Source: Apostichopus japonicus (Eukaryota > Echinodermata > Holothuroidea > Aspidochirotida > Stichopodidae). From it: a stretch of 64,000 nt of DNA. The stretch spans positions 7,174,501 to 7,238,500 of the forward strand of contig NC_092571.1 in NCBI RefSeq assembly GCF_037975245.1, written 5' to 3'. Shown piece by piece: positions 13,019 through 24,411 of the stretch. Position 1 is the stretch's first letter, and every line of letters starts with the position of its first letter. Both the position numbers and the translations under genes were made by a program. A model generated the notes under the pieces. It ran no database searches. It worked only from the letters and a program-made list of their open reading frames with translations, and was not told the origin of the DNA.

Positions 13019-15931
13019 CTCCAGTATATGAGAAACGAATCCCTCCCGGCTACTTAAAGAGATAAAACTCGGAGAAAGGAGAAGGAGAGAGAGGGGGTGG
13101 GGGGGGGGGGTGGGAGGAGGGACAGGGTAAAGAGAAAAATAATCCACACTCTTTAGCTACACAAATATACACCTCTTCATCAGGTGTTTTCTTTTAACCA
13201 GTTGTGCCTGCACGTAGATTTGCAGAATAGTTACATCCGGCAATATTGATTTGCAATTTTTAAAATAACTTGTTTATGATATTTTTTAATAATTATATTT
13301 AAATTGTGAAGGCGTGTAGATGTTTATAACCCATATATCATTCACGTTTTGCGCAACTAGATAGGAAAGATACAATAGCGCCCTCTCTTAATTTGTTTTC
13401 CCACGTTTTGTAATCTAACACTCCAACTTTAAGTCGCAACATCTCTCACTTTTGATGGGACTTACATTTAAAGACCACCCGCAGCTTATAATTGTTTTCA
13501 TGATTCAAATGTTCTTCGTATGATTACAAGAGTTGTTATATCATGTGATGTATCTATGAGACCACTTTGTATAGGTGATGAAAGGGTACATGCCAATTTT
13601 CAATTCAAATGAATTATGCTTCTCAATCATAATCCACTTTCCGCTCAGTTTACTCGAGTTACTCATGTAACCAGTGCCTGATTGAGGGCGCCGCCACTTG
13701 GACCGCGGACCGCCCCAATCCCTTAATAATCGCCATCTGATCACACATGGGAATGTGATATTCCCAACTGTACCTGAGATGTGTACACGTGATATTCAAT
13801 TATACTTGATTATTTGTGTAACACGATAGTGGTAATACTGCAGTTATTCCTAACAATTCCTTATAAGTTTCAATTGTAAAGTGACCACGTTTGTGAAATG
13901 TATGTCTCTATAACGGTTATTGGTCAATCCCGCATATAGTGTGTTCTCTATTGGTAGATGCTGCTGAAATGATACCCACATATGCATGGTCACGCCAACT
14001 TTTGTTATAGCAAATCCAGTCCTAAGTGCAGTTTGTAGTGAACTTTTTATAGGGTTTTTCATCTACAAAAACGTGATATTAGGTGTTAATTCACCTCAAT
14101 AATGAATGGCTCTAATTATCTTTCCAATTGGTATGGGTATAATTGCATGGTAAGAGTAGGTATAGGCTTCCATCTGCTATATTGAGACTGTGTTAGGTCT
14201 AGACTGGTATAACTGTCCTGGGTACACTATAGTTCATTTATGCATTATATAAATGCAACAACCTGACACTACAGTTTCTTCTCAAATAAAACTATGTATC
14301 TATCCAGTTATATTTAAATCCTTTCACCACTTTATTATACAATGGCACAAAGAAAAAAACATGTATTTCACTCTCATAACTTATAAGTTGGATTTCTAAG
14401 TTTAAAGTGATCATCTACATAAAGTCACGTGGTTTTCATATTTTGCACTCTATATTTGCACCTAAAAAATATATTTTTACTTTGCTATTTAAAATTTTGT
14501 AAGTTGACCTGTAAAATCTATCCATTTAAAGACCACCGGCAGAGTTACTACAATTTCTAATTAAATGCCTAATTTTGGCGCGAACAATTGTCCAAAGGAA
14601 ATTACTTTTCTTTGGTGTTTAAGGATCTTTTAAGCACAATTTCTAAATTAAAACACGTTTACTTAATTGGAATTTTAATGAGGTTGCTATGTTTTTCAGA
14701 ATTTGTTTTATTTGGTGATTGTGTAAGGTACTTGAGGAGGTGTCTTCTAGACGTTCAATGTTCGTAAGAGAAGAAAAGCAAAAACCATATATTTTTGTCA
14801 ATGCGGTGCTTTGTATTGACTTTGTTGCAATATGTGGAAACTACATTCCAGTGGCGTGCGTAAAGAGGGGTGGGGTGGGGGAGGTGGGGTGGGGGAGGTG
14901 GAGGGGAGGGCCTCCAGTTCCATCGTCATTCAGAGGAAGAACCTTCAGTAGGGGTATTTTTATATCCACGTACGGGATCCAGGGGTTTGGAGAGGGTACA
15001 CTCCGCTTCAACCTGACAGAAAAATTCAAAATTAGATGTTGTATGTCTAATCGCTAGAAAAATGCGACAGATATGGACAAGATCGGTTGCAGATATCGTA
15101 AAGTTATTCCTAAATGCTTTACTTCCAAACAATGTCAGATTCGTTTTCTAACTTCATTCAGATGGGTAAACCTCCTCCGATAATATACATATACGGTATT
15201 TTGCCTGTGAAATGTTACGCTACTCGCTCGATAAAGTTCCAGCTTGTTTGGTGCATACATTATACCTCCTGACAAGTGAAGCCAGACACTACGAATATAA
15301 GAATTTGTTTTTTTCTTCTGATTTTTCAGTCTGTGACGAAGCAAACTGCAACATTCAGTCCATATGTTATTAGAAGGAGAACCTTAATTGCAAGAGTGAA
15401 CAAAATAATGACCAAACCTGAGAAGGATTTCAAATTCAACTGTAAAAGCCCTACAAGGACATAATATTGGCGTTCTTGATAATTACGTTAGATTAACTTA
15501 CGTTAGTAAAAAGAAATTCTCTGCAGATTCAAAGTCATGATTTATTGCCTTGTTTTAATATTTAGTAATTACTTTTATGGTTTCAATTCTTTTTACTTAT
15601 CACTAAAGTCACGAAGAGCCATATTTACCTTTAATAACATATAAGAGTATTTGTCGTAAAGTAAGCAAATTTTCATTTTGTTTAGATTCATGTGGCTGAA
15701 TGTATAAGGCTGTTATATTTTAAGAGACAGAAGTTCAGCCTAATATCATACAAGGAAGACTTTAAGCAGACCTTGTACTGTTGATACGTTATAGTGCAAC
15801 AAAAAAGATATTTTGAGTTAAAGTAATACTTCGCCGCCTATTCCGTAGTATTTAAATATATTAATATATGCAAAGCAATTCCTTTGGACTAAATCAACGA
15901 TGTTACTATTAATTCGTTCTTTCTTCAACAC
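13019..15931. other. Non-coding stretch with G-rich tracts and two TTTAAAGACCACC copies
   Basis: There is a G-rich tract at 13086-13126. A second, at 14868-14915, follows CAGTGGCGTGCGTAAAG (14851), which looks like one end of a MITE; its other end was not found. TTTAAAGACCACCCGCAG (13468) and TTTAAAGACCACCGGCAG (14525) are direct copies about 1.06 kb apart, possibly from one dispersed repeat. The 112-codon frame at 14719-15057 runs through the G-tract and shows no domain. Confidence 0.45.
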
Positions 15932-15946
15932 AATCAGTGCTTTTGT

Positions 15947-16020
<74 letters not shown>

Positions 16021-16035
16021 ACAATAGCACTGATT
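15932..16035. repeat. Near-perfect palindrome with an (AT)n centre
   Basis: The left arm AATCAGTGCTTTTGTAAATT runs into pure (AT)n. The array exits through AATTTACAATAGCACTGATT, which is the reverse complement of the left arm except at one position. The arms are about 20 bases excluding the AT core, and the whole structure is about 104 bases and cruciform-capable. A tiny TIR element with an expanded AT core, or an inverted duplication, would both give this. Confidence 0.85.
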
Positions 16036-16687
16036 ATATATACGGAGCACACGTACGTGACATTCAACACCAGTTGCTATTACCAATTTGTAATTGATAT
16101 TAAATCGTTGCTTGAACCTATAACAGTTTTACGTTTCTGTTCTGGTTTTGTTTGTGTATGAGGTTCTGATGAGCTGACGTAATGGTCTGTGTGCTAGACT
16201 GATACATCCAGCCACTTCAATTGGTAAGCGTCTGGTATTTAAAGTGTCATTTCTGTATTAAAGTGTTTTACGTTCTGTAACATATCAAAGCCATATCAAA
16301 TGACATTCCTGCTTATAGTCATCCTTTAAGGCACGGATGTACTAAGTCTGTAAATGTGTGTTTGCTACTCATTCACAGATATATAGGTCTCCGCTACAGG
16401 TCATCATGTTCATAAAACTCGTGAAAATGACTTCTAGACAGTCGCATGGCTTACTTCACAGTCGAGATATTTACATACAAATGACTTTTATTTCAGATGA
16501 ATTTGGTGAATTTCCAACTCCAATCAAGGAAAAAGCAACGCATGTTTCCCAAATGCTGTCATAAAAAATAAACGAGAGAAGAATAGCGGAGTAGTACGAA
16601 ATCATTGATTTAAGTGGTTACGTAATGTCATTTGCAGAATGTACCGGGTCATATGTACGCATGTTTACACATAACAGGTGTTCATAT
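16036..16687. other. Non-coding stretch
   Basis: No supported gene or repeat. CTGATGAG at 16167 lacks the rest of a hammerhead core. A 68-codon frame at 16358-16564 has no recognisable domain. Confidence 0.4.
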
Positions 16688-17188
16688 GAAGTGTTAAGGC
16701 CCGGTCACACTACAACGATATGTTATCGGAATACGGTCCGATTTTTCCGATTTTAGGCCGAAGAGTGAGGTTTATGGTAGTGAATGTAATGAATGCAGTG
16801 GAATATTCGAATACCTACTCCAAATCTGAGGGGTTCTGGAACGGACTACAGTCTGAAGTGACGTCACATCGAAAAACGATAAAAATCGGAGGAGAAATCG
16901 GATAGCTATCCGATAAAAGGAAACGGAGTCAATATCAAAAGTTAGGAGAGGGCTATTCCACATCGGAATGGCTCAACAGATAGCAAATCAGGTCCTTTAT
17001 CACTGTGGCTAGAAGACCCGAACGAAAAACTGGCTGTTTGGATTCCTCCGGGAAAATCGGATAGTATTCCGGAGGGTGTATTCAGTCGGGGATATTTTAC
17101 ATACAGTCAGGAAGAATTGACCACTCCTATACATGGATGCTCTGACCACATGATGTCGGAGGTCATATATAGGCTTATTGCTAGCTGA
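16688..17188 (+). mobile_element. Degenerate DNA-transposon-like segment
   Basis: It starts TTAAGGCCCGGTCACACTAC, a kind of GC-rich terminus seen in PIF/Harbinger- and TTAA-type elements. Inside are repeated ATCGGATAG/CTATCCGAT motifs, including the palindrome ATCGGATAGCTATCCGAT (about 16897-16914), and CCGGAATAC-like repeats that suggest subterminal binding-site arrays. The matching right end (GTGTGACCGGGCC) was not found, so the copy is truncated or the superfamily is misassigned. Confidence 0.4.
16946..17188 (+). pseudogene. 80-codon open frame without start, possible transposon coding remnant
   Basis: After an in-frame TAG, the frame is open from 16946 to a TGA at 17186-17188. The predicted peptide has a coding-like composition (contains LEDPNEKLAVWIPPGKSD, then EGVFSRGYFTYSQEEL) with few low-complexity runs. 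The only Met residues are near the C-terminus, so it could be an internal exon or a broken frame. In another frame ATGGCTCAACAG opens a 14-codon frame that stops at TAG. I do not recognise a family. Its location inside a transposon-like segment suggests a mobile-element origin, but chance is possible at this length. Confidence 0.25.
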
Positions 17189-17334
17189 GCATGTGATCTA
17201 ATGATCGGCGCCATGGTCTAGATAGTCCAGTAACTTTTATCGATGAAACTATGACGTTTAAATAATCAAACATGGATGCACGATAGTGTTTAAAAAAATA
17301 CAAAATGGACTCATTACGGTCTGTTAAGTGTCAA

Positions 17335-17515
17335 CATTCATGCTGTGGCTAGATTCATGCTGTGGCTACATTCATGCCGTGGCTAGATTCATGCTGTGGC
17401 TACATTCATGCTGTGACTACATTCATGCTGTGACTATATTCATGCTGTGACTACATTCATGCTGTGACTACATTCATGCTGTGACTAGATTCATGCTGTG
17501 GCTACAATTATCCTT
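17335..17515. repeat. Minisatellite, about 10 copies of a 17-bp unit
   Basis: The unit is ATTCATGCTGTGGCTAC, with TGGCTAC/TGACTAC/TGGCTAG variants. Copies are in strict tandem and in one orientation. Confidence 0.9.
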
Positions 17516-17696
17516 TAAAGGTAATCACTATTGACCCCCAAATGGTAGCTAGCTCAAAATTGCTAAACATTTTCAAAAGGGCACTCCCAAGAGTTTTGAT
17601 CCTCCAACTTATTTCTAGCTATTGAGGGTTATTGTAATAGATAATATCTCAGGATGAAAAACTACTTTTGAAGTGGAAGTAGAGTGCTGTTAAAAT

Positions 17697-18090
17697 TTGA
17701 GCATCGCCGACAATTATTTGAGTATCGCTGACCCTTGTTTGAGCATCGCCGACCATTATTTGAGAATCATTGACCATTATTTGAGTATCGCTTACCACTA
17801 TTTCGACGTCGCCGACCATTATTTGAGCACCACTGACCATTATTTGAGCATCGCTGACCATTATTTGAGCATCGCTGACAATTATTTCGACATCGCCGAC
17901 CATTATTTGAGAATTATTGACCATTATTTGAGTATCGCTGACCATCATTTCGACATCGCCGACCATTATTTGAGCACCACTGACCATTATTTGAGCATCG
18001 CTGACCATTATTTGAGCATCGCTGACCATTATTTGAGCATCACTGACCATTATTTGAGCACCACTGACCATTATTTGAGCCTCGATAGTG
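17697..18090. repeat. Minisatellite, about 18 copies of a 21-bp unit
   Basis: The unit is GACCATTATTTGAGCATCGC plus T, with variants such as ATTTCGACATCGCC. Because 21 is a multiple of three, the array stays open on both strands (136 codons on plus, part of 182 on minus) and encodes seven-residue repeats such as DHYLSIA or QIMVSDA. No signal peptide, splice context or unique flank makes either frame a convincing gene; I annotate it as a non-coding array. Confidence 0.88.
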
Positions 18091-18644
18091 ATGAACATTA
18101 TAGGTAATATTACCAATTTAAGACAATTTGGATAAATATGTTCAGAATTCAATAAATCCAAATGCTTTATAAATACTGATATGGGCAGAAATACCACACA
18201 AGTTATATAAAGATTGACGTTACATTAATGTTATTAATATGTGTTTTCTATAGGCGTATTTCATTCTTATAACAAACTCCTATATCCTTATAAGCATGAA
18301 CAAACCTTCCGAATATGACAGAGTACTTATGTTGCACAAATAATACTAAAAAAAAAAACCTTTCTACAGTTTATGACTTTTCGAACATGTTTCTTCTGGC
18401 TATTTCACTCAATTATTTGGTTTTATTCCACGCTTATGTGATATTGCTTCAGGTACCAACACCTAAAATCTTGCAAATAAACTTTGATTTCCAGAAAGGA
18501 GACGAATAACCTCGCTGAATGGTGACAATATATGTATTATTTCACTTCAACACCGACGAGATACTAAAATATTCATAGTTTCCTTTACTATTACTATTGT
18601 TTTCACTTGCCGATATACGTAGACACACGTTATACATGCAATCA
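18091..18644. other. AT-rich non-coding stretch
   Basis: Nothing supported is seen here. Confidence 0.4.
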
Positions 18645-18985
18645 TAGAGGCCAAAGGTCATATGAGGTAACCAGAGGTCAAAATCTAAAAGCCTTGTAAT
18701 ACGGTTACTCCCCTAAAGTAAAGCGTGGACGAGTTTCATACATACAATGTGAATTAAAAGTTATTTGAGGTCGACAGAGGTCAAAGTCTGAAAAGCTTGT
18801 AAACATGATGACCAAAAAGTAAAGCGTAGATAAAATTCATACTCGTTATGTTGATCCACCTTATTGACTACTATAAATATGTTGATTTATTGTCAAAGGT
18901 CATTCGACGTCAAAGTCTGAATACTTACAATCAATAACATCAAAACTTAATCTTGGTTTTGCTACATATTTGGTACGTGGATCCA
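18645..18985. repeat. Diverged tandem repeat (about 3 units) rich in AGGTCA half-sites
   Basis: Related blocks begin AAAGGTCATATGAGGTAACC (about 18653), TTTGAGGTCGACAGAGGTCA (about 18764) and AAAGGTCATTCGACGTCAAA (about 18894). They continue with TCTGAA..CTTGTAA and AAAGTAAAGCGT(G/A)GA in the same order, then TTCATAC. The spacing is about 100-135 bases. Several AGGTCA hexamers, the nuclear-receptor half-site, sit in direct orientation, but the repeat nature is sufficient explanation. Confidence 0.65.
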
Positions 18986-19047
18986 ACTTATTAGGTACAA
19001 GAACCTTGTGTGCACAGCAAAATGCGTCACGGAATCTCCTTCTTGCT

Positions 19048-19205
19048 TTTTTTTCAAGTTTCAAGTTTATTTTTCACTTTCCATATATATAAACAGTAAC
19101 AGAGTCAATTAGTAATTTACTCAAATTATGATGAAATAACAATAAACAAAGTACAAAATATGCTATAATGGAAGTGGAGGAACCAGAAGTAAGTAGAAAC
19201 TTTTC
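19048..19205 (-). mobile_element. LINE 3' tail fragment, minus strand
   Basis: On the minus strand the segment ends AATAAACTTGAAACTTGAAA followed by A-rich sequence. That is a typical 3' terminus of CR1/Rex-type non-LTR retrotransposons, which use a short repeated tail. The upstream 3'-UTR-like part, to about 19205, has no frame. No reverse-transcriptase sequence adjoins it, so this is probably a 5'-truncated copy. Confidence 0.5.
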
Positions 19206-20970
19206 GAGTCTGGACCCTTAACAAACAAAAAGAGAATTTCAAAAATCACATAAGTACAAAGAGAGTAAAGAGATAAGGTAATACAGAGAAAAAAATAGAG
19301 AGGAAGCGAAGAAAGAGATAAACAAATCCATACAAAGAGACAATGTAACAACTCGCACTTTGCACTGTAGTTTCTGCTTCCGCGTCCGAAAATGGCCGCC
19401 TTGGTTTGAAATCTTGTTCATTGTTCGTATACTAATATCCATTTCCCGTTATTTGATTTTATGTTTACCATTTTTATCGCTCAAAAAAATAAGACAGTCA
19501 GTTGACGCATTATACAACCACGTGACGCAAATTGAGCAGTCATTATACGTTGTAGGTATAATGAGCTCTTTCCATCACTATAGTAATTTGACGTAGGTCT
19601 GCAGCCATACATCTATAGTAACAACCATTACGAAAAATCAACGTGTGCAGTGTTTTAATAATTGAACATGATAAATAAATTTTGTTTTCATAGAACAAGG
19701 GATCAACCAATCAAAAACCAGAGTGACGATGTTATTTTGTAATACTTTATATACATTCCAGACCTTTCGATTAAGTTTCGATTAAAGGATGACTTTGGAT
19801 TTAAGTTTACTGTATTGTAGACCATTCAAACACACTGCTATCAATACAGGTTGTTTTTTGCTGTAACACTTCCAGTCTTTTTTTTTCTTCAGAAAAAACC
19901 CTTTGAACAAGTGAGGTTCATTAATTAAAATGACTGGACTATTCAGTCTGAAACTACAGCCCATTTGGTCAGTTTACCAGATGCAACACAAACAAAACTC
20001 GTTGGAAAAAATACGACTTTGATTACCACAAGTGACATGTTTACAACACATTACAAATTTGACAAAGACAAATGTCATCCAAGCTTACCATTTGGTTTGT
20101 ATTAAGCTATAAAACAACATGTTTTGGTTGAGTAATCAGAATTTATAAAACAATGGATTGGCATTAACATTTATGCCTGTACTGAGAAGCAGACGTCATC
20201 ATTATTTTCTGTAGTCTTAACGACGCATTCCAAAGATTTTAACATATTTTGCAGATGAATATCTTAAGAAACTCAATAGCATATTGAACCATCACCATAG
20301 CACTAGAAATATCAATTGGACTAAGGCATTCAAGTCATGTTGATTCTAATTTAAATATTTATGCAAAACAATAACTGGCAGTTTGGATGAAAAATGTTGG
20401 AACCAACCCTTTAGGGAACCCTAAGCACTGGGACCTTGCTCCAATTAACCGTCTATTATCTCCTCGCTTCTGAATGCATTGTACATATTCAACGGAAATT
20501 CCTGTTGTTTTATTTCGAGTGTAATAAAAAATATTTCGTTGAGCTTTAAGAGTACTTTCGTATTTTTTTTATTGCCAGTTGACTTTTCATCCTCACATCT
20601 CAGGTGTGAACGGATAACCTCTCATGCTGTGATCTCAATAGGTTAGAATACTAATAACATCACACGTGACCTTCACAAAACGTTTTCCTGTCGACCAAGT
20701 TTACCTCTTGTACGTAATAACGATGAGACTTCTCCTTCCCACCTACTCATCATATTCTCTTTTCATTCATTTCATTTCACAATAAAAAAAAAATCATATT
20801 TAAAATAAAACATTCTGTTTCCTCTTTGTACACCGGATATAGTACAGTGTAAAGTCCTTTTCAACTCTTTCAAATAACATTCCATTGTGTTAAGAGTTGC
20901 CGTTCCATTCATTTTAATGATGGTTCTTAACGGCCACCGTAGATATAAGCTTCCGATAGTCAGGTGAATT
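19206..20970. other. AT-rich non-coding stretch
   Basis: No supported gene, RNA or transposon boundary. It lies directly upstream of the promoter inferred for the exon at 21314. Confidence 0.4.
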
Positions 20971-20971
20971 C

Positions 20972-20978
20972 TATAAAA
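20972..20978 (+). promoter_or_regulatory. Candidate TATA box
   Basis: TATAAAA lies 336 bases before the ATG at 21314. The sequence from about 20925 to 21313 contains no ATG on the plus strand, whereas about six would be expected by chance, which fits a 5' UTR. A transcription start near 21000 is inferred; no initiator or downstream element stands out. Confidence 0.35.
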
Positions 20979-21313
20979 CTAAGGAATCAACAACGGATCC
21001 TTTCTATTCCAGTCCAGTCGAAGTACAAGTGGGTGATCGAAGAAGTCTTAATTAAAGTTCCGTCATCGAGAACACTTTTCAACTCCGAGGAAGAAAATCG
21101 AGCCTCTTTTTTTTCATCGAGTTTTATTTTTCAAAAAGATCTTTATTTTCTCAAGCCGAAGTGAAGATAGAATCCGTATCAAGAGATTTTCAATTTTCCT
21201 TGGTCGAAAGTACTAACACCGACATCTTGGCCTTAAAAAGAGATCACTTGTTCTTCTTGACTTAGAAAACAGCCAAAGAAACGATAAGTAAAGACTTAAA
21301 AACAGAAGCAGAA

Positions 21314-21460
21314 ATGATCATGTCAGGTAAGACGAATTTGGTTATCCTGGTGTTTGGGATCGTGATAACAGTGGCCGCCGCCAGAAGTCTGGATTTACGA
21401 GACTTTAACGGAGCCCCTCAAGAACCAAATGAACAAAATTTTGAAGATCTAGTTAATGAG
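21314..21460 (+). CDS. First coding exon of a probable secreted peptide or protein precursor (partial)
   Basis: The 49 codons start at ATG 21314 (a second in-frame ATG is codon 3). A short basic N-region (MIMSGKTN) leads into the hydrophobic core LVILVFGIVITVAAA, an apparent signal peptide with likely cleavage after VAAA near residue 23. The rest is acidic and Asn/Gln-rich (RSLDLRDFNG..., then NEQNFEDLVNE). The exon ends GAG|GTAAGT at 21460/21461, a consensus donor leaving phase 0. Without splicing the frame would stop at 21497-21499 (61 residues). A signal peptide on a short first exon with a long ATG-free leader fits a neuropeptide or other secreted precursor, but I do not recognise the family and see no dibasic processing site yet. 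Downstream exons were not found. The intron would be long and may leave the window. Confidence 0.55.
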
Positions 21461-21466
21461 GTAAGT
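21461..21466 (+). other. Splice donor GTAAGT
   Basis: GAG|GTAAGT matches the metazoan donor consensus and falls exactly between codons of the secretory frame. This is the main reason to end the exon here rather than read on to the stop. Confidence 0.5.
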
Positions 21467-24411
21467 TTGATCATTGAAGATGACTTTAGAACATGGTGAC
21501 GAGACGAATATGAAGAAAAGTACCTTATCATCATAAATTCAAACAATGTGCATCAGAAAAGAAGTTTAAAACGGCGTTATGTTTGTTTAAAATATTGTCA
21601 GGAAAAAAAAACATCATGGCCTGACTGGTTTAAAAGTAAGCCGAAAACATTAAAAAAAAATGAATAGGCCTGCCACAATTGAATGAGCTTTAATGAGTTG
21701 TGTTTTTAAAGAGATTTTTATAAACTGAAAACTGGCTTAGTATGGTGACAGTTTATAATACAATCATTGACAATATATTGTTCTAGATTATCAACAGTAC
21801 TTTTGGTGTTTAACAAAGCACACGACAGTAGTGACCAAATATTAAATATTGCTGTAAAAATAGTAGAACTAATTTTTCATATGTAATATGTTTTACAAAC
21901 CTTTCTTTCCCATCATCGTAAAAAAAACTTTAAAAGCAAAGCTTTATCTGATGAAAACGAAATCTCGTGACCCATGATGCTCAGGTTATCAGTTGGTTAA
22001 ATGGTTTATGTTTAGATACCATCTGTTACCGTTTATGCTTATCCTATATTGGTTCTTGTTCTCTGTTTTTGTAAATTGATTTTATCACTTCATCAGTGTT
22101 ATACATCAGTATATTAGAACGCTACATTATACATGTATGGTCAGTGGAATCGTACCGTTTACCAATAACTCTGATAAAAGAAAAGATTAAAAATATACAT
22201 TGGAAATAGACGAACATTTGTAATAAAATTTAATGAAACATTCAAAGGTTCGTTTGTCCCCAATTAGGAGGAGCATTTTTGCTTGATATATCTTTTCTTG
22301 TTAAATGGTTGCGGTAGAGTTGTCTTTCATCACGACTGCTTTCAATTCATCTGTGTTATCGTAATTAGCTTACGTCAGCTCAAAGACCACGGGGGCCTTC
22401 AATAGGCAAGATTGAATTTCTATTATTTTATGCCACGCTATGCTCTTTGCTGAATTATTGGGCTGCCAAGTGTTATAACCATATATCGTAAAGCTTGCAT
22501 ACCAACAGAACTAACAAAAAATTGCGTTTACTCGGTAGAGATATAAGCTACTTGTTGATACAAGAAAGAAAAACAGTTTGATAAAACTAATATGAGAGAC
22601 CAATTTCCTGAAAGAAACGAAACGAAATATTGTCTTTAGAGAACAATTATATTGTGAGAAAGCTGAATTACAACGAGACAAAAATAAAATAAAAAATAAA
22701 CAATCAAACACACATAGAAACTCGCTATATGCAAACGCTCTCTATACGAGTGATATCCAAATTCAAAAAATAAAGTTTGTTATGTATTTTTGCATCAAGA
22801 GTAACATTTTGATTATTTGTCGTCAACTTTCTTCCCTTATAACGGTTATTTTGCGATATAAATACCTAAAAATGCTATTAATTAACGCACTGTCACCTGA
22901 CTACATGCTTGGCGTATCGTTAGTTTCGTTTTGTAAACTATATTTACCGTGAAATACCATATTTTCGTATCGTTTCTCAGTAGAATATGTTATAAAATTC
23001 GTATGTCATCAGAGTTTAAGTCTCATCATGTCTCAATAATAATATAGTAAAGTGTATTTCATATGCGAAATTAGCAATTTCATTGCTACTGTAAAAAAGT
23101 AACACGGAGATCATGTGAAGCACTTAATAAAGGATATATATATATATATATATATATATATCATTTATACAATGTTCAAGTTGAACGCCAATGTTGAAAT
23201 GCTGATCCAAACAGCCCTCTCGTACATGAACGTCCATTTGTAACAATATAGTTATTAGTATTATTCCATAATTTTGCAAACTGAAAAGACACAATATTAT
23301 TTCATCGCAAATTTACATATTTGTCTCAACAAGCACGATATTCAGATTTGGCTAATATCTTTAATAAGCAAATTCACGGAGCCTGACTTATTGAATTTAA
23401 ATTGATACAATTGTTTCTTTTGGGGGATTAGTTTCATTCTTTACTACTTTCACATTGCGGTAATTACAACATATATTAAGCAGCACAGTATTACTCCGCA
23501 CATCGCTGAACAAATACTCTCATCCGCCGTAAGTAATATAGATACACGCAATCAATATCTCCTGACTATAAAACAGACGTATCAACTGCATTGACCAAAC
23601 TATAGATTGTGTTTCATACAGCGCAGAGTAAATTTGGTCTTCGTAAACACCACCAGATAGTCCCTTACTACTTTGGGAATGGTCGAATATGAACGTTGCT
23701 CTGCGCTTTGTGGGTTTTCTTGGATTCATTTAGAACATGACACCATCTTAAACCCAAAAGGTGATAGATTTGTCCTCCAAGTATTGTGCCGTGGATGGCT
23801 TTCCTCGGTTTTGTCATGTTGTGTCACTTTTCATGTAGATGGAGGGCATTTCAGCAGTGTTCTTAATGGTTAATACATCACGTTGAACTTACTCATGTAA
23901 ATACGGTTAAAGAAAGAAGGAAGAAAGCAATAAATACATAAAGAAATAAACTGGTTAGAGGTTATACAGCATGTTGTAAAAAGTTGTCGTAAAATCCCAA
24001 TTTCTTGATCACGTCCCTTATTTCTTAATTAATCCGACTTTCACGCCGTTTGGATTCGGTTTAAAGATGAGCTTAGTCTTAAATTCTAATCCAACATTAG
24101 GTGATTATTACGGTATATGACTCAGTGCTGATCAATATGAAAATTGATCGATTCATATAGAAGGAAATATATCCCTTAATTTGATCACTTTCTATTTCTT
24201 GTTCCGTAGTAAATGGAAAAAAATGTTACATAATATGATATTCGATTGTTTATAGTCATATTCCCATCTCTACCAATAACAACGTGGCAAACATTGAAAG
24301 AACAGGGTAGCTATTGCCAGCTACGTTTTTTTGACTACGTACTACGTACCGTACTATTTCGTCCTATACAGGCTGCGTGTTTCTCCAGCACTGTCATGAA
24401 GGACGATGGAA
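21467..24411. other. Presumed intron or intergenic sequence
   Basis: AT-rich, with a (TA)n tract at 23132-23161. No downstream exon of the 21314 gene could be recognised; short frames such as 23673-23873 have no acceptor or domain support. Confidence 0.35.

Noticed and set aside
14851-15060. MITE beginning CAGTGGCGTGCGTAAAG
   Set aside because: The left end looks right, but no inverted right end or 8-bp duplication could be found, so boundaries cannot be supported.
16160-16200. Hammerhead motif at CTGATGAG
   Set aside because: No following stem with GAAA is present.
17649-18197. 182-codon minus-strand frame and 136-codon plus frame as genes
   Set aside because: Both are explained by a 21-bp tandem array, which keeps any stop-free frame open; no signal peptide, splice site or unique domain supports coding.
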